Shown one piece after another: positions 12,597 through 25,478 of a DNA stretch of 64,000 bases. This stretch comes from Bubalus kerabau (lineage: Eukaryota; Chordata; Mammalia; Artiodactyla; Bovidae). A program made the position numbers and the translations under genes. The notes beneath the pieces were generated by a model. The model ran no database searches, had not been told where the DNA came from, and saw only the letters and a program-made list of their open reading frames with translations. The stretch covers positions 79,945,482 to 80,009,481 of the forward strand of contig NC_073626.1 of assembly GCF_029407905.1 (NCBI RefSeq). The letters are read 5' to 3'. Numbering within the stretch: the stretch's first letter is position 1; every line of letters begins with the position of its first letter.

Positions 12597-13179
12597 ATTA
12601 TATATCAGGCATTACACAAACCATTCCACATAAAATTTATTAAATTTTTTTGACTAAACTAAACTTCAATTTCATCAGGAATTTGTGATGGAACATTATT
12701 CCAAAAGTGTAATTTTCCTTATCATTTGCTTAATTAGTAGAGCATTTTCTCTTTCACCAGAATATTATGAAAAAAAGATAAGACTTTTTTAAATGATATA
12801 TTTAAGAGTGAAACTAATGAATGGGATAGAAACTAATAAATGGGAAAAGGAAAATATCAACTTATGAGCAGACTCCAGAGAAATGAGAATTTTTATTTAC
12901 TAATACCATTAGAGAACTACTAGAAGATGAAAAAATGAGATATTTGATCTAATATTTCATAGGAATCTATGAAATACCATCAATATGTTCTTGTGTTAAA
13001 TTAGGTTTGAGTAAGGCTTGAGTAAATAATAAATACATTAAGTTTATATACTTGGAATATAGTGTGATTTTATAGAACATATAACTTTCTGCACACATGA
13101 TTCACAGAGCTGCTTTTACAAATAAATAAGTAATGCATAAGTAGCTGCACAATAATAAGTCATATGAAAACTAAAATCA

Positions 13180-13250
13180 AAACCATCATGTTGTACAACC
13201 TAAATACATAAATTGTTTTATTTGTCAATCATATCTTAATAAAGTTGGGA
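13180..13250 (+). mobile_element. Old L1 3' end
   Basis: ATCATGTTGTACAACCTAAA...TTTGTCAATCATATCTTAATAAAG matches the terminal 3' UTR shape of mammalian L1MA-type elements, as seen near 46.2 kb. Confidence 0.6.
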
Positions 13251-14540
13251 GGGAAGCTAACACAATTGATAAGGAAAAGAAGAAAACTAAAAACAGTATT
13301 AACTTATATTTAGGATAAGCTTCATCATGACCGCTTCTATACTGTCACATTGAAATTTCATATTCACTAAATTAGAAAATAAAAAGAACAAAAGCCTGGA
13401 AGTAACTATCAACTTAATAATTCAAAGCAAAATTGACAGTGATTACTGAAGTGGATGCTGTTAGACTTTTACTACTAATTTTATTAGTGCTAATTTTAGC
13501 ACTCTGGATAAATTCACCATTTACAAGCCTCTGTATAAATTTAAGTACCTCAGGGGAAAAAAAGTAGATTTTGAACATAAAACTAAAATTCCTTTACTAA
13601 ACACTTTCTAATATAACAGTTTCTGAACTATTAAATCAACCAATACCAAACAACAAATTAACAAGAAAGAATAAAAGTGAAATTATAGTTTCTACAAATT
13701 CAAACAGACTAGAAGCTAGTACTCAGATTTATCAACAGCTTCCCCTATAAAACATATTAAATCACTGGGTATAAGTAGTGTTTAAGTGCTTATGTCAAGG
13801 GGTTAATAAAGATTAAATACTTAGTAAACAATAGTTTTTAAAACCTTAAACTTCTAAGTACAAAGTGATAACACAAAAATCTAATACAACCAGTAAGAAT
13901 TTCAAAATTAACTTGGTTTAAATTTCACACAAGTTAGTATCTTTTTATTAGAAATTGCAAGGTATTTTTGATCAGTCCTTTGCTTTGAAATAATTCCAAA
14001 ATTACATATGTATCTTTCTAAAATAATATACATATGTTTAAAAAACTTATATTGGTTTTAAAATAATTACTAGTATTTTAACATATTCATAAATAAGAGC
14101 AAACATCTACCATTTTAATATATTTGTATACATCAAAATACAGTACAAATCTGTTTACTGATTAATAGCAGCTATAATCCATAGGCGACACAAACTGTCT
14201 TTATAAAAAGTTTTTCTTAGGTCCACACAACATAAAAATTTTTTAAAAGAATTTAAGTTTGAGGACAATTTATAGTTGAGAATAATATACTTTTAATTTT
14301 GAACCAATGTAATTCTGATTAGTTACATTTACTTACTGAGTAATCACAGTATATAAAGAGCTAAATATTCATGATTCTTCTAAGTACAAGATTAATGATT
14401 TAAAGCACAGAATCACTATTAAAAGTGATTATACAAAACATAAAAAGAATCTGAAAATACACTAAAAGACCACTTTGCCTGCATGTGCTTTCATGACATA
14501 ATTAGAATTTTTTTTAAAGTTAGCACTGCTTAATACTTAC

Positions 14541-14626
14541 TTAAACAGGACCTTTTACCAGCTGTACTTGCGCCACCTGAACATAAATTCCCTCCTCGAT
14601 GAATTAATTCAAGTTCCAAGTTGGTT
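14541..14626 (-). CDS. UBR3: UBR3 exon E8
   Basis: An 86-base exon with acceptor TTACAG and donor GTAAGT. It completes the Arg started in E7 and reads TNLELELIHRGGNLCSGG then ASTAGKRSCL, ending one base into an Asn codon. The Gly/Ser-rich middle (RGGNLCSGGASTAG) is probably a loop between helices of the C-terminal region. It lies 6.1 kb from E7 and 11.9 kb from E9, both intervals filled by intron. Confidence 0.95.
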
Positions 14627-15530
14627 CTGTAAGCAAAGCATTAAAATGCATCTCGGTCATTAGGTTAAAGCAATACTTTTGTTTTATTGACATGTCTGAA
14701 TTAACCTAAATAAAGTTCTTCAACTTTATTTGCAAAATTATGGTTTATGCAATATCAGTAACAATCATATTTTATCTGATTCTTAGAAATAAAAAAGGGG
14801 AACAGTTTATCTACCCTTACTCCTATGTTCATATTTATACCTGCAAAACTGCACACGTCAGAGTATAATTGTTGCAAAATCCCAGCTGTTGGCAAATACT
14901 AAAAACTATGCCTTAAGGAAAAAAACTGCAACACATTTCAAAAACCTGCATATGAATCTGATGAAAGAATCTGTACTCTGTCAGCCTCTGATTAGGTGGT
15001 TACTGGCGTATAAAACACAAGGGCATATCAATTTTTTCTATCAGAGAAATGGTTATCACTCATTGGAGCTTAGATGGCATATAGAAACCAATATTAAGAA
15101 ACAAAATCACTAACATCAAAGTGGATATGAACAACACATATAATTAACAGCAGTTTCTTTTATAGACTTCTAAAATTATAGTTTTATTAAAATATATAAC
15201 TACTGACACTGCTAAACAATAGTATTGTTCATATAGATCTGGAATTACAATATATTTAGCAACTATTAGCTTAAAGAATACCAATAATTAGTAGATTGAC
15301 ATTTCAAAAATCAAACTGATGCAGAATCTAAAGATTTACTCAAAAGCAGTAACAGTAAAATAGCCAATTAATTTTGATAATAAATGAAAATTCAGAGTGA
15401 TTGTGTGTATTTTTACTTCTACATTATTAACAAACTTAAACACACCTTTACTTGCCACAACTAAAACTGAATAAACGAAGTTTATATCCAAGATATGTAT
15501 ATGACACTAATAGTGAGATATCCTTTATCT

Positions 15531-15550
15531 CAAAAAAAAAAAAAAAAAAA
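15531..15550. repeat. Poly(A) run
   Basis: An uninterrupted run of about 20 A on the plus strand. No retroelement body is recognisable next to it. Confidence 0.9.
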
Positions 15551-15779
15551 GGCAAACATTTCAAGCTTACTCTTTACAAGTGAATTCAGGAAAGAACAGT
15601 ACCCTGTTTTATTTAAAACAAAACATTTTGAGATGGTTGGCTGTATCTTGAACATAGCGTGTTTTGAAACATTATTTTCATGTATTAACTTTTAAATGCA
15701 AACTGTTAAAAATATTAATATTTCTAAATCTGTATATTTGCCACCCATTTCTAAAGAAATGCTTTAATCCTTTCTACTC

Positions 15780-16020
15780 AGGGGGGAGAAAAAGCAATTT
15801 AACATTGATAATGTTCCTGCTCAGAGCTCCATCTGGTTGCTGCTGATAAGGGCATCTGTGTGACAAGGGAATTTTCCACCCTTCAGGCGATTTGCATTGC
15901 TCACTGAACTTCTAAAAACCTACCAGCAAGGAAGCAGGGAAAAGGATTTCATATTAGTGGACAGAAAGCGAGCGGAGACCAGCATGTGTTCCTTCATCAA
16001 GGGAATATAAATGAGATCAA
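15780..16020. promoter_or_regulatory. Candidate intronic regulatory patch (octamer and kB-like words)
   Basis: A non-repetitive, less AT-rich patch containing GGGAATTTTCC (15867-15877) and a perfect octamer ATTTGCAT (15890-15897), 12 bases apart. Short words like these occur by chance; the only other support is that the patch lacks repeats and differs in base composition from the intron around it. Confidence 0.2.
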
Positions 16021-17504
16021 TACATTTTGTTTTCACAAATCTTCAGTTGCCTAATCTGTAGAAAAAAATTAATGGCTATATTCTCTTATAAAAACTAAGA
16101 TTTCCTAGTTAGTACTTTTAACAGAGCTAACCAGAAACACAATTAATTCTTACAAATGAAAGTCAGAACCAGAATGTCAACTTTTATTTCAGCATAATTT
16201 GCAAAAGTATTCATTAAAAAATAAGTACAAGAACAAGTCTATTTATTCTAGCATCAAATAAGATACTTTAAAGGATGATAAACATGTTACCAGAAATTTG
16301 ATTTTTAAAGGATACTTGAAAGAAAACTGCCAAATGTAATTAGTTAACTTCAGATTATGGTTTGTAAGATCTCCTGTACAACATTTCTTCTGAGTTAAAA
16401 AAACAAAAACTACCTATCCAAAGTGTTAGAATAGTATGTAGAATTTTAAAAAATCACTATGTCAGAAGTCCTAGCAATCAGCTTTTCCTTATCTAATTTA
16501 TAACAAAATTGGCCCCTTAAGTCTTGCTAGACAAAAGAACACACAAATGTGTCACATGCCCCACGTCTGCCCTTCCCTCACTGCTGAAAATCAAAACCGT
16601 ATTCGGTTTCTGCCATCCTGAATGGATGATATAAAAATAAAGATGTACTGGATGCAGAAGTTTTTCAAGCCTTTTTGCTCCTGGAGAGAAGCAGACACAA
16701 CTTTCTATATCTCCTAACACAAACACATTCAAATTAGTTTGGAAGGGAGAAAAAAAAAAGGAGAAAATCTCTGTATTTAAAAGAAAAATGAGCAAGACTG
16801 CTTAAAGCCTATCATGGTGGCCACCTAGACATACCCGTACAAAAACTCCAACTATGCTCCAGTTTCTTTTTGCTTCTCCAAGTATGCTTTCCCTTTTACC
16901 CCGTTTTTGGCACTAACATATTTTTGGAGCTATAATTTGAAAAATAAATGTGTGTATGAACACATACACACAGAGGGACACTGAAATACATACTCATATA
17001 ATGTGGGTTCAAGGCCTGGGCCTACCCCTACTAGTTGACCAGGTACTTCAATTTCTCAGAGAAGAAAACATCTTCATCCATACCATGGCATGGCCTATAT
17101 TATCGAATCCTCGGCTCAAGCTCTAACTTCTGCAGGAGTTAGGGAGAACTACTCCCTTTTCTTGGAACAGGATGGAAGCATTTCTACATACTTTATATTT
17201 CAGTCAGCTCATCTTCCCTTTTGAAGTTCTATAGCACTTTCTCAATATGATATATATTTTTAAACAAAATATATTCCATTTTAAACAGCTGTCTCTCCAA
17301 CTAAACTGCAAATTCCTGGAGAGCAGGAGCCATTTCAAATACAGCTTCTAAATCCCTGATGGTACCTAGGAAAGTGTTCAAAAAATTCCCAGGAACTGAC
17401 CCTCACTTTGTTTTGATATGTAACCAATGATAATATTCTCTAGTCTCTGTAATTTATTCTCTATCTTGTTGATCCTTCCTTTTGTTTTAAACGGATTTAT
17501 GGGA

Positions 17505-17640
17505 GGAAATCCAAAAGAGAGGGGATATATGTAAACATATAGCTGAGTCACTTTGCTATATAGCAGAAACTAACAACACTGTAAAGCAACTATACTCCAA
17601 GAAAAATAAAAATTTTTAAATGCTTCCAATTAAAAACAAA
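17505..17640 (+). mobile_element. Old L1 3' end
   Basis: GAGTCACTTTGCTATATAGCAGAAACTAACAACACTGTAAAGCAACTATACTCCAAGAAAAAT (read in part) is the typical artiodactyl L1 3' UTR end. It is truncated to about 130 bases. Confidence 0.8.
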
Positions 17641-19794
17641 CTAATTAAAAATAAAAAGCATTCACAATTTGGTGTTTTAGTAATCATTCTTTTTATTTCA
17701 AATATAATTAGTTTATAAAGTTTAAACTTACCACACAACCAATGTATAAAGCAAGGTGCATTCACTCTACTGAACAGTTCATCCACTCAAATCTTATAGA
17801 TACCTCTCCATCTACATTGCAGTTACTCATATATCACCTTCTTTCCATGTTTCTCACTATATACAGGCTAAGTACTACTCACTAATAATTCTAAGCTAAA
17901 TATAACTTTGGGTCCAAAATCTTTAGAAAAATCAATTACTCAAATTAGTGTGATTCATTATTTCAATAATGAAATAATAAATTGACATTGAAATGGAGAA
18001 ATCTTTGTTCCCCAAAATTAACTTTCCATAATCCATCTGAATGACTGATAACTGCAACAAAATGCTTCTTAGAAATACATTAAAATTTGAATACAGTAAT
18101 TTTGACTAATTTCAATGCAACAAAAAGAGACCATTCCAACAATTTCTTCTCTGCTGCCCTCAGAAAATCCTCCAAGGCTTTACCATACAAATAAAATTTA
18201 AAACAAAGAGAAACATATTGTCCTACCAAAAAAAAAAAGCTTGAAAACAATTATTAAAAGAAAAAGCTTTACATGCTAGTTACCTACTAGAAATATTTTG
18301 TTTCTAAACATCAAAAACTTTAAGCTCCCCAAACAAAATTACTTATATAGATAGAAGAAATTGAGTTCTGGGAAACTAGGGTTGTATCTCATTCAAATTA
18401 CAAATGTCAAAAACAAATACATTCACACTAGACACTATAGAATGACTATACATTTAAGAATCACAACATTTAATTCAAAAGTTAAATAACTGAAATTAAT
18501 TTTATTTCTAAGCATTTTTTTAAACTATTTTAAATCTGTTAAATATTTCAATGCTTACCTTTTAGGCATAAAAATGATCATAATCTATAATCATAATTAT
18601 TTAATGAACCAAGATTATACACTAGGCAGAAGATAACTGTAAAGATCTGGTTTACTACCTTGAAAAAGTTACATCTTATTCAAATAGAATACAACATGCT
18701 TTGTTCCTTCAGTTCAAGTATTTGTTAATTTTTCAGTCACTTCGTTTTATGTTTTTCTTTTTAATGATTAAGTAAAACTTAGAGAAGGCAAGCAATCTCA
18801 CTGTGAGAACACTACAACGGCCTAGGTAATTTTAACCCAAGGATAAAGTTTTTAAAGGTTATATACTTTCACTTTTGGAATCACTATATTGTTGCTTTAG
18901 AGTTTATCACTAAGGATCAGAGAAGGAAGGGGAGATAGGCGAGTATATTTTCTACATTTCTCTACATGCAGCCTTAGGAAACATTTGATATCTGTCCCTG
19001 CTTCTATATAAAAAAGAAAAACAAAAATATGTTGATTCCAAAAGTCTCCCATTATCACAGTAAGCTTTCTAAATATTTCTATTACAAATTTTATAAATAT
19101 ATTCTATAAATACTTTATATATTTAAAACCAAGAAATAGGAATTCCAAAATTTCTACCAAATTAATTTAAATCAAATTATTTGATTTATCATAATACAGC
19201 AAAATTCCACATACAGATCATTCCCAGTGAACCAGGATTTTCTTTTAAGATCAGTCCTAATAAAATCAAAGGCATGAATATACAAGTAACATAAATATGT
19301 ATGTATGTTTATATGTATACATATATAGATATAGAGAGAGCATAAAGTCTACATCCATCCCAGTCTTCTACAACATTATTACCACAATATCATACAGAAG
19401 TTTTATAAAACCTTGAAACATGGCAAAATTAAATTACATTCAATTTAGTTTTCACATAAAGTATACTTTATTGCAATTGGTAACCCTTCAGAGACAAAAT
19501 GTTAGATTAACTGTTATATCTCTCCTGAAAGCTCCTGAAAGCATTTAGAATAAATATCAACAACAGCTTAAGAATGGCAGACTAGAAAGTTACTTCCCCA
19601 ACCATCAGATCCCTTTATATCAATCCCTGTCCAATATTCGCATTCTTAGACCAAAAAGTAATGTTTTCTTATCTTGAGGTCTAAATCAGTTGTTGCAATT
19701 TTCTTAAATCTGGTTCCATTTTTCCTAGGTTCAAAAGAGTACAGAGACCATTCACTCTTTCCTTACCCTCTACTCAGGAATGGAGCAGAGAATG

Positions 19795-19960
19795 GCCATG
19801 ATGAACGGCATGTATATATGACTTATAGAAGCTGAACAAAGAACGCTATCCCTGAGTTCTAGTCCTACTCTACCACTAATTTGTTGCATGACTTCAAGTC
19901 ATATTACTTCTCTAAATTTACCTATTAAAATATTACTTCGGCAAAATACCAAGTATGCTT
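19795..19960 (+). mobile_element. MIR SINE remnant
   Basis: GAGTTCTAGTCCTACTCTACCACTAATTTGTTGCATGACTTCAAGTC (read in part) followed by TTACTTCTCTAAATTTACC is the MIR core. Confidence 0.75.
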
Positions 19961-20760
19961 CTAGAGATATTCAAGGGTCGACAATATCAGATCCAGCAGA
20001 ATATTCTTACAAGTTCCTAACTGTACTTGCAGCTCTCCTACTTTTTTTTATGTGTCTCTATTTTCATTCAACTAAGTTTTCTAAAATTCCTATTTAGAAT
20101 TACTTTTTAGGTACTGAACACCTACTCAGTCAATTAGACTATTTCTACCTAATCTGAAAGATAAGAAGTATTTGCCTCCATTTCCTTGAGTCTCTGGTAG
20201 CTACTCATAGAGGTTTAAAACATGTCTGATCAAGAGATCAGGAAACAAGAGTTTCCTCTCCTTTATCTGACTTTCTAAACAACCTATAGTCTTCCAGAAC
20301 ATTACTATATCTTTTACAAGCTTAAAACAAACCAAATAAGTTCTTCTTACTGTTCTTACTTCTTTTTTTAGAAATTAAAAATACTTAACATATTATAATT
20401 CTTCAGTTATTAGTATTATTGCTTTTTGACAGGACTTGAACAGTGATTTCTTAACAACATATTTCATATATAATATTCACATGCTTTGAGGTATATATCT
20501 GTCCCCAGATGTGAATAATATACTTTTCCTCACATACCCTATGATGATTAATAACACTTAAACCAATATTTTATTAAAATAAAAACACCTGAGGAAATGA
20601 AAACTGTACTTTTATAGACTTCCAAGGAGGTTTAAAACTAGTCATAATGCCAACCACATTAAAAATATGCAATCTTTCTTCATATGAATATGAATGACAA
20701 AATGATAAAATCAACTATTATTACTAAGTAAATATAAAAGTATATACTATATGTACCTAC

Positions 20761-20897
20761 CTAGCAACAGAATACATAAAGAGAAAATCATTATCTGGTG
20801 AGCCTGGAGTCTTGCTATAATCTCTGTATTTCTTCTGAGTGGTATTTTTTATATCTTTCATTACAGATTCCATTTCTTTACTTAAGTTGGTTTCTGA
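20761..20897 (-). CDS. UBR3: UBR3 exon E7
   Basis: A 137-base exon with a strong acceptor (T-rich tract then TACAG) and donor GTAGGT. It reads SETNLSKEMESVMKDIKN then TTQKKYRDYSKTPGSPDN and DFLFMYSVA, ending two bases into an Arg codon. It begins right after the RING-proximal helix of E6. The Lys/Asp-rich part and the TPGSP turn look like a flexible, possibly phosphorylatable linker before the hydrophobic segment FLFMYSV. No known catalytic motif is present. Confidence 0.95.
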
Positions 20898-22702
20898 CTG
20901 TAAAAAAAACACAAACATATATAAAAAGTTTATGTATATCCATTTTCTCTAATAATAGTCTAACACTACAGTGTTTATCGTTTAAGCACACTATGACATT
21001 AAGGTTTAAAAATCAAAACAGATATATATATAGGCTATCAGCTAAAAATATATTTAGTATACCAAAATAAAACAGATCAAGAAATATTTTCTCTTATCTT
21101 AGAGACATTTTAAAGAGCCTCTTGATGAAAGGGAAAGAGGAGAGTGAAAAAGTTGGCTTAAAGCTCAACATTCAGAAAACTAAGATCATGGCATCTGGTC
21201 CCATCACTTCATGGCAAACAGATGCGGAAACAGTGACTGACTTTATTTTGGAGGCTCCAAAATCACTGCAGATGGTGACCACACCCATGAAATTAAAAGA
21301 TGCTTACTCTTTGAGAGAAAAGTTATGACCAATCTAGATAGCTTATTAAAAAGCAGAGACATTACTTTGCCAACAAAGGTCCATCTAGTCAAGGCTATGG
21401 TTTTTCCAGTAGTCATGTATGGATATGAGAGTTGGACTATCAAGAAAGCTGAGTGCCAAAGAATTGATGCTTTTGAACTGTGGTGTTGGAGAAGACTCTT
21501 GAGAGTCCCTTGGAGTGCAAGGAGATTCAACCAACACATCCTAAAGGAAATCAGTCCTGAATATTCATTGGAAGGACTGATGCTGAAACTCCAATCCTTT
21601 GGCCACCTGATGTGAAGAACTGACTCATTTGAAAAGACCCTGATGCTGGGAAAGATTGAAGGTGGGAGGAGAAGGGGACAACAGAAGATGAGATGATTGG
21701 ATAGCATCATCAACTCAATGGACATAAGTTTGAGTAAACTCCAGGAGTTGGTGAAGGACAGGAGGCCTGGTGTGCTGCAGTCCATGGGGTTGCAAAGAGT
21801 CGGACACGACTGAGTGACTGAACTGAACCATAGAACAGTGTCCATGCTTATAAAAAATCTTTCATTTAAGCACATTTTTTTCAGGACTAATACTAATGTG
21901 CCTTACTTTAAGCATATTTTAAACACATAAAAATTTGGATTTGCAAAAGAAAAAACCACAGAGACGCAAATCTTAGTCTTCAATTGAGAAAAGGGAGTAG
22001 CTTTGAAATATGAATTTGTTTAAAAAGTCAAATATTCATAGGTTTCACAAATTTACTGCATTTACTGTGCATAGCTCTCACTTCTCTCAGGTATCACAAC
22101 ATAAATCTGTGATAAAAGTGAAATATTCAAGAATTTAAATCAAAAAAATAAATCCTACTGAAAGAGATAAAAGATGGGCTCACTCATACCAAATTTCACA
22201 GTAAAACAGACTGACTTATGGTAGATGCTTCGATCATATACACAATATTTGACCTCTCTAATGCACAGAAATATGTGTGTAAATCTATACTTACACACAA
22301 AGTGTGTGTGTGTGTATAAATATATCACCTTAATTCTAATATACCTAATGGACATATTTTTAAAAGATTAGACTGTGCTTTACATTGCAAGATATAGATA
22401 AGGTTTAATTTCATTTTTAAATATTTCAACATAACCATATCTAAGCTTATAGAATTTCATGATCTGGAAGGCATATACTAAAATTATAACAACTGATATT
22501 AAGGAAAAGTATAGCCTTTAGCAATAATTTGTTCTATTACTCTCATTTTTGTTTTTAATAACCACCGACGGAAAAGAAACACCTCTAAAAGCAATTTCTA
22601 CTAAATGTATGAAGGTCCAGAGTAACAGAAATGGAACAAAAATTACAGCTGAAAAGCAGAGCTAAGTTAAGCAGGATATTTCTGCCTTACACTCATGCTT
22701 AC
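20898..22702 (-). other. UBR3: UBR3 intron E6-E7
   Basis: A 1.8-kb intron containing one BovB fragment (21112-21828) and a short GT-rich tract near 22304. The remainder, 21829-22702, is AT-rich without recognisable features. Confidence 0.85.
21112..21828 (+). mobile_element. BovB LINE 3' fragment
   Basis: It starts at the codons for SLLMKGKEESEKVGLKL and continues to the ACTGAACTGAAC tail. The ORF2 remnant is frameshifted near 21.3 kb and ends at a TGA in the GHLM part. It is 5'-truncated, with no obvious target duplication. Confidence 0.94.
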
Positions 22703-22903
22703 TGGGAAAGCCCCCGGACGTCCTTGCAGCTCCTCCACTTCCTTGATGAGATCGTGTATGCTTTTGTTACTAGGACGCTGCCAAAGGTTGTTTTCAACAT
22801 TGCTTCCAGGATAACAAGGAAGAACACTGTTAGCAAACTGCCTACAGAGAGGACACGTGAATTCTCCTTTGTCCACTGAGAAGCCCTGAAGAACCTGGTC
22901 ATT
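22703..22903 (-). CDS. UBR3: UBR3 exon E6, last RING cysteine pair
   Basis: A 201-base exon, exactly 67 codons, with acceptor TTTTAG and donor GTAAGC. It reads NDQVLQGFSVDKGEFTCPLC, then RQFANSVLPCYPGSNVENN, LWQRPSNKSIHDLIKEVEEL and QGRPGAFP. CPLC is the final RING ligand pair; the downstream acidic helix is conserved in UBR3. Compared with the human protein as I remember it, Leu replaces Pro after VENN and His replaces Gln after NKSI. Both are single-base changes and need confirmation. Confidence 0.97.
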
Positions 22904-24373
22904 CTAAAAGATGAAACAAACATACAGTTATATGATGCATACTTTTACAGAAAACAAAATTAACATCTCTACATTTTAGAGTAAATAAATAAACCATACA
23001 AAAAAGATCTCTACTGCATGTCATAAAAACAAATTCACTTAACTCTTGAGCTTATCAAATCACTTCTTACAATCACAGCAATCATGCAACACTTGCCATC
23101 ACCAATGAACTGCTTAAGTATCCTACTTTTCTCTCAGGAGGAAACATTCAAATAATGATCCAATCAATGTGAAATGTGAATTTAAGATAAAGGATAACTC
23201 AAAAGCAGGTCACATTAGAGTGAATCACCTTCCACTGACACCATGCCCTGTTTGCATCATCTATAAGTGACTATTGGAAAGTTTAGCCCAGTGCTAATGT
23301 CACTGGAGCAGAACAGACAAGCTTTTGAGAATATATAAGCCCCCCCCCCCAAAAAAAATGAGGAGCTATCCCACATTGAAGGTCAGGAAGGGCGGCGGTG
23401 AGGAGATACCCCTCGTCCAAGGTAAGGAGCAATGGCTGCGCTTTGCTGGAGCAGCCGTGAAGAGATACCCCACGCCCAAGGTAAGAGAAACCCAAGTAAG
23501 ACAGTAGGTGTTGCAAGAGGGCATCAGAGGGCAAACTGAAACCATACTCACAGAAAACTAGTCAATCTAATCACACTAGGACCACAGCTTGTCTAACTCA
23601 ATGAAACTAAGCAATGCCCGTGGGGCAACCCAAGACGGGCAGGTCATGGAGAGATCTGACAGAATGTGGTCCACTGGAGAAGGGAATGGCAAACCACTTC
23701 AGTATTCTTGCCTTGAGAAGCCCATGAACGGTATGAAAAGACAAAATGATAGGATACTGAAAGAGAAACTCCCCAGGTCAGTAGGTGCCCAATATGCTGC
23801 TGGAGATCAGTGGAGAAATAACTGCAGAAAGAATGAAGGGATGGAGCCAAAGCAAAAACAATACCCAGCTGTGGATGTGACTGGTGATAGAAGCAAGGTC
23901 CGATGCTGTACAGAGCAATATTGCATAGGAACCTGGAATGTCAGGTCCATGCATCAAGGCAAATTGGAAGTGGTCAAACAAGAGATGGCAAGAGTGAATG
24001 TCGATATTCTAGGAATCAGTGAACTGAAATGGACTAGAATGGGTGAATTTAACTCAGATGACCATTATATCTACTACTGCGGGCAGGAATCCCTCAGAAG
24101 AAATGGAGTGGCCATCATGGTCAACAAAAGAGTCCGAAATGCAGTACTTGGATGCAATCTCAGAAACGACAGAATGATCTCTGTTCGTTTCCAAGGCAAA
24201 CCATTCAATATCACAGTAATCCAAGTCTATGCCCCAACCAGTAATGCTGAAGAAGCTGAAGTTGAACGGTTCTATGAAGACCTACAAGACCTTTTGGAAC
24301 TAACACCCCAAAAAGATGTCCTTTTAATTATAGGGGACTGGAATGCAAAAGTAGGAAGTCAAGAAACACCTGG

Positions 24374-24636
24374 CTGCTGCTGCTACTGCTGCTAAGTCAC
24401 TTCAGTCGTGTCCGACTCTGTGCGACCCCATAGACGGCAGCCCACCAGGCTCCTCCATCCCTGGGATTCTCCAGGCAAGAACACTGGAGTGGGTTGCCAT
24501 TTCCTTCTCCGATGCATGAAAGTGAAAAGTGAAAGTGAAGTCGCTCAGTCGTATCTGACTCTTAGCGACCCCATGGACCACAGCCCACCAGGCTCCCCTG
24601 TCCATGGGATTTTCCAGGCAAGAGTACTGGAGTGGG
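24374..24636 (-). mobile_element. Bov-A2 SINE nested in BovB
   Basis: The plus strand reads the reverse complement of dimeric Bov-A2, from CTGCTGCTGCTACTGCTG to GTACTGGAGTGGG, with both monomers. It is flanked by ACACCTGG at 24366-24373 and 24637-24644, and the BovB endonuclease frame resumes right after. About 18 bases of the usual SINE start are missing, so it is slightly 5'-truncated. Confidence 0.94.
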
Positions 24637-25393
24637 ACACCTGGAGTAACAGGCAAATTTGGCCTTGGAATACGGAATGAAGCAGGGCAAAGACTAATAG
24701 AGTTTTGCCAAGAAAATGCACTGGTCATAACAAACACCCTCTTCCAACAACACGAGAGAAGACTCCACACATGGACATCACCAGATGGTCAACACCGAAA
24801 TCAGGTTGATTATATTCTTTGCAGCCAAAGATGGAGAAGCTCTATACAGTCAGCAAAAACAAGACTAGGAGCTGACTGTGGCTCAGACCATGAACTCCTT
24901 ATTGCCAAATTCAGACTGAAATTGAAGAAAGTAGGGAAAACCACTAGACCATTCAGGTATGACCTATATCAAATCCCTTATGATTATACAGTGGAAGTGA
25001 GAAATAGATTTAAGGGCCTAGATCTGATAGATAGAGTGCCTGATGAACTATGGAATGAGGTTCGTGACATTGTACAGGAGACAGGGATCAAGACCATCCC
25101 CATGGAAAAGAAATGCAAAAAAGCAAAATGGCTGTCTGGGGAGGCCTTACAAATAGCTGTGAAAAGAAGAGAAGCAAAAAGCAAAGGAGAAAAGGAAAGA
25201 TATAAGCATCTGAATGCAGAGTTTCAAAGAATAGCAAGAAGAGATAAGAAAGCCTTCCTCACTGATCAATGCAAAGATATAGAGGAAAACAACAGAATGG
25301 GAAAGACTAGGGATCTCTTCAAGAAAATCAGAGATACCAAAGGAACATTTCATGCAAAGATAGGCTCGATAAAGGACAGAAATGGTATGGACC

Positions 25394-25478
25394 CTGTAGC
25401 GGATTCATTTTGATATTTGGCAAAACTAATACAATTTCGTAAAGTTTAAAAATAAAATAAAATTAAAAAAAAAAAAAA
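25394..25478 (+). mobile_element. Very short 3' L1 stub nested in BovB
   Basis: The 85-base insert contains GGATTCATTTTGATATTTGG, GCAAAACTAATACAATTTCG, then TAAAGTTTAAAAATAAAATA and a poly(A) run. This is the 3' end of young ruminant L1. It is flanked by perfect 16-bp copies of AGAAATGGTATGGACC at 25378-25393 and 25479-25494. Confidence 0.92.

Larger units (their letters stand above)
2637..14540 (-). other. UBR3: UBR3 intron E8-E9
   Basis: An 11.9-kb intron. It holds four Bov-tA SINEs (2.8, 4.9, 5.75 and 12.4 kb), a 5'-inverted BovB (6.15 kb), a minus-strand BovB (9.2 kb), MIR-like pieces and an L1 end at 13.18 kb. I see nothing I can name in 3101-4180, 8456-9214, 9946-11869, 12597-13179 and 13251-14540, apart from AT-rich sequence and a 13-bp tandem repeat at about 11760-11785. 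Confidence 0.85.
14627..20760 (-). other. UBR3: UBR3 intron E7-E8
   Basis: A 6.1-kb intron, the least repeat-filled long intron of the window. Recognisable content is a poly(A) run at 15531-15550, a GC-richer island at 15,780-16,020, an old L1 3' end at 17.5 kb and a MIR at 19.8 kb. The rest is AT-rich sequence without features I can name. Confidence 0.85.

Noticed and set aside
24402..24770. A 122-codon minus-strand frame and a 90-codon plus-strand frame in the Bov-A2
   Set aside because: Bov-A2 has few stops in several frames; these frames are SINE sequence plus a little BovB.
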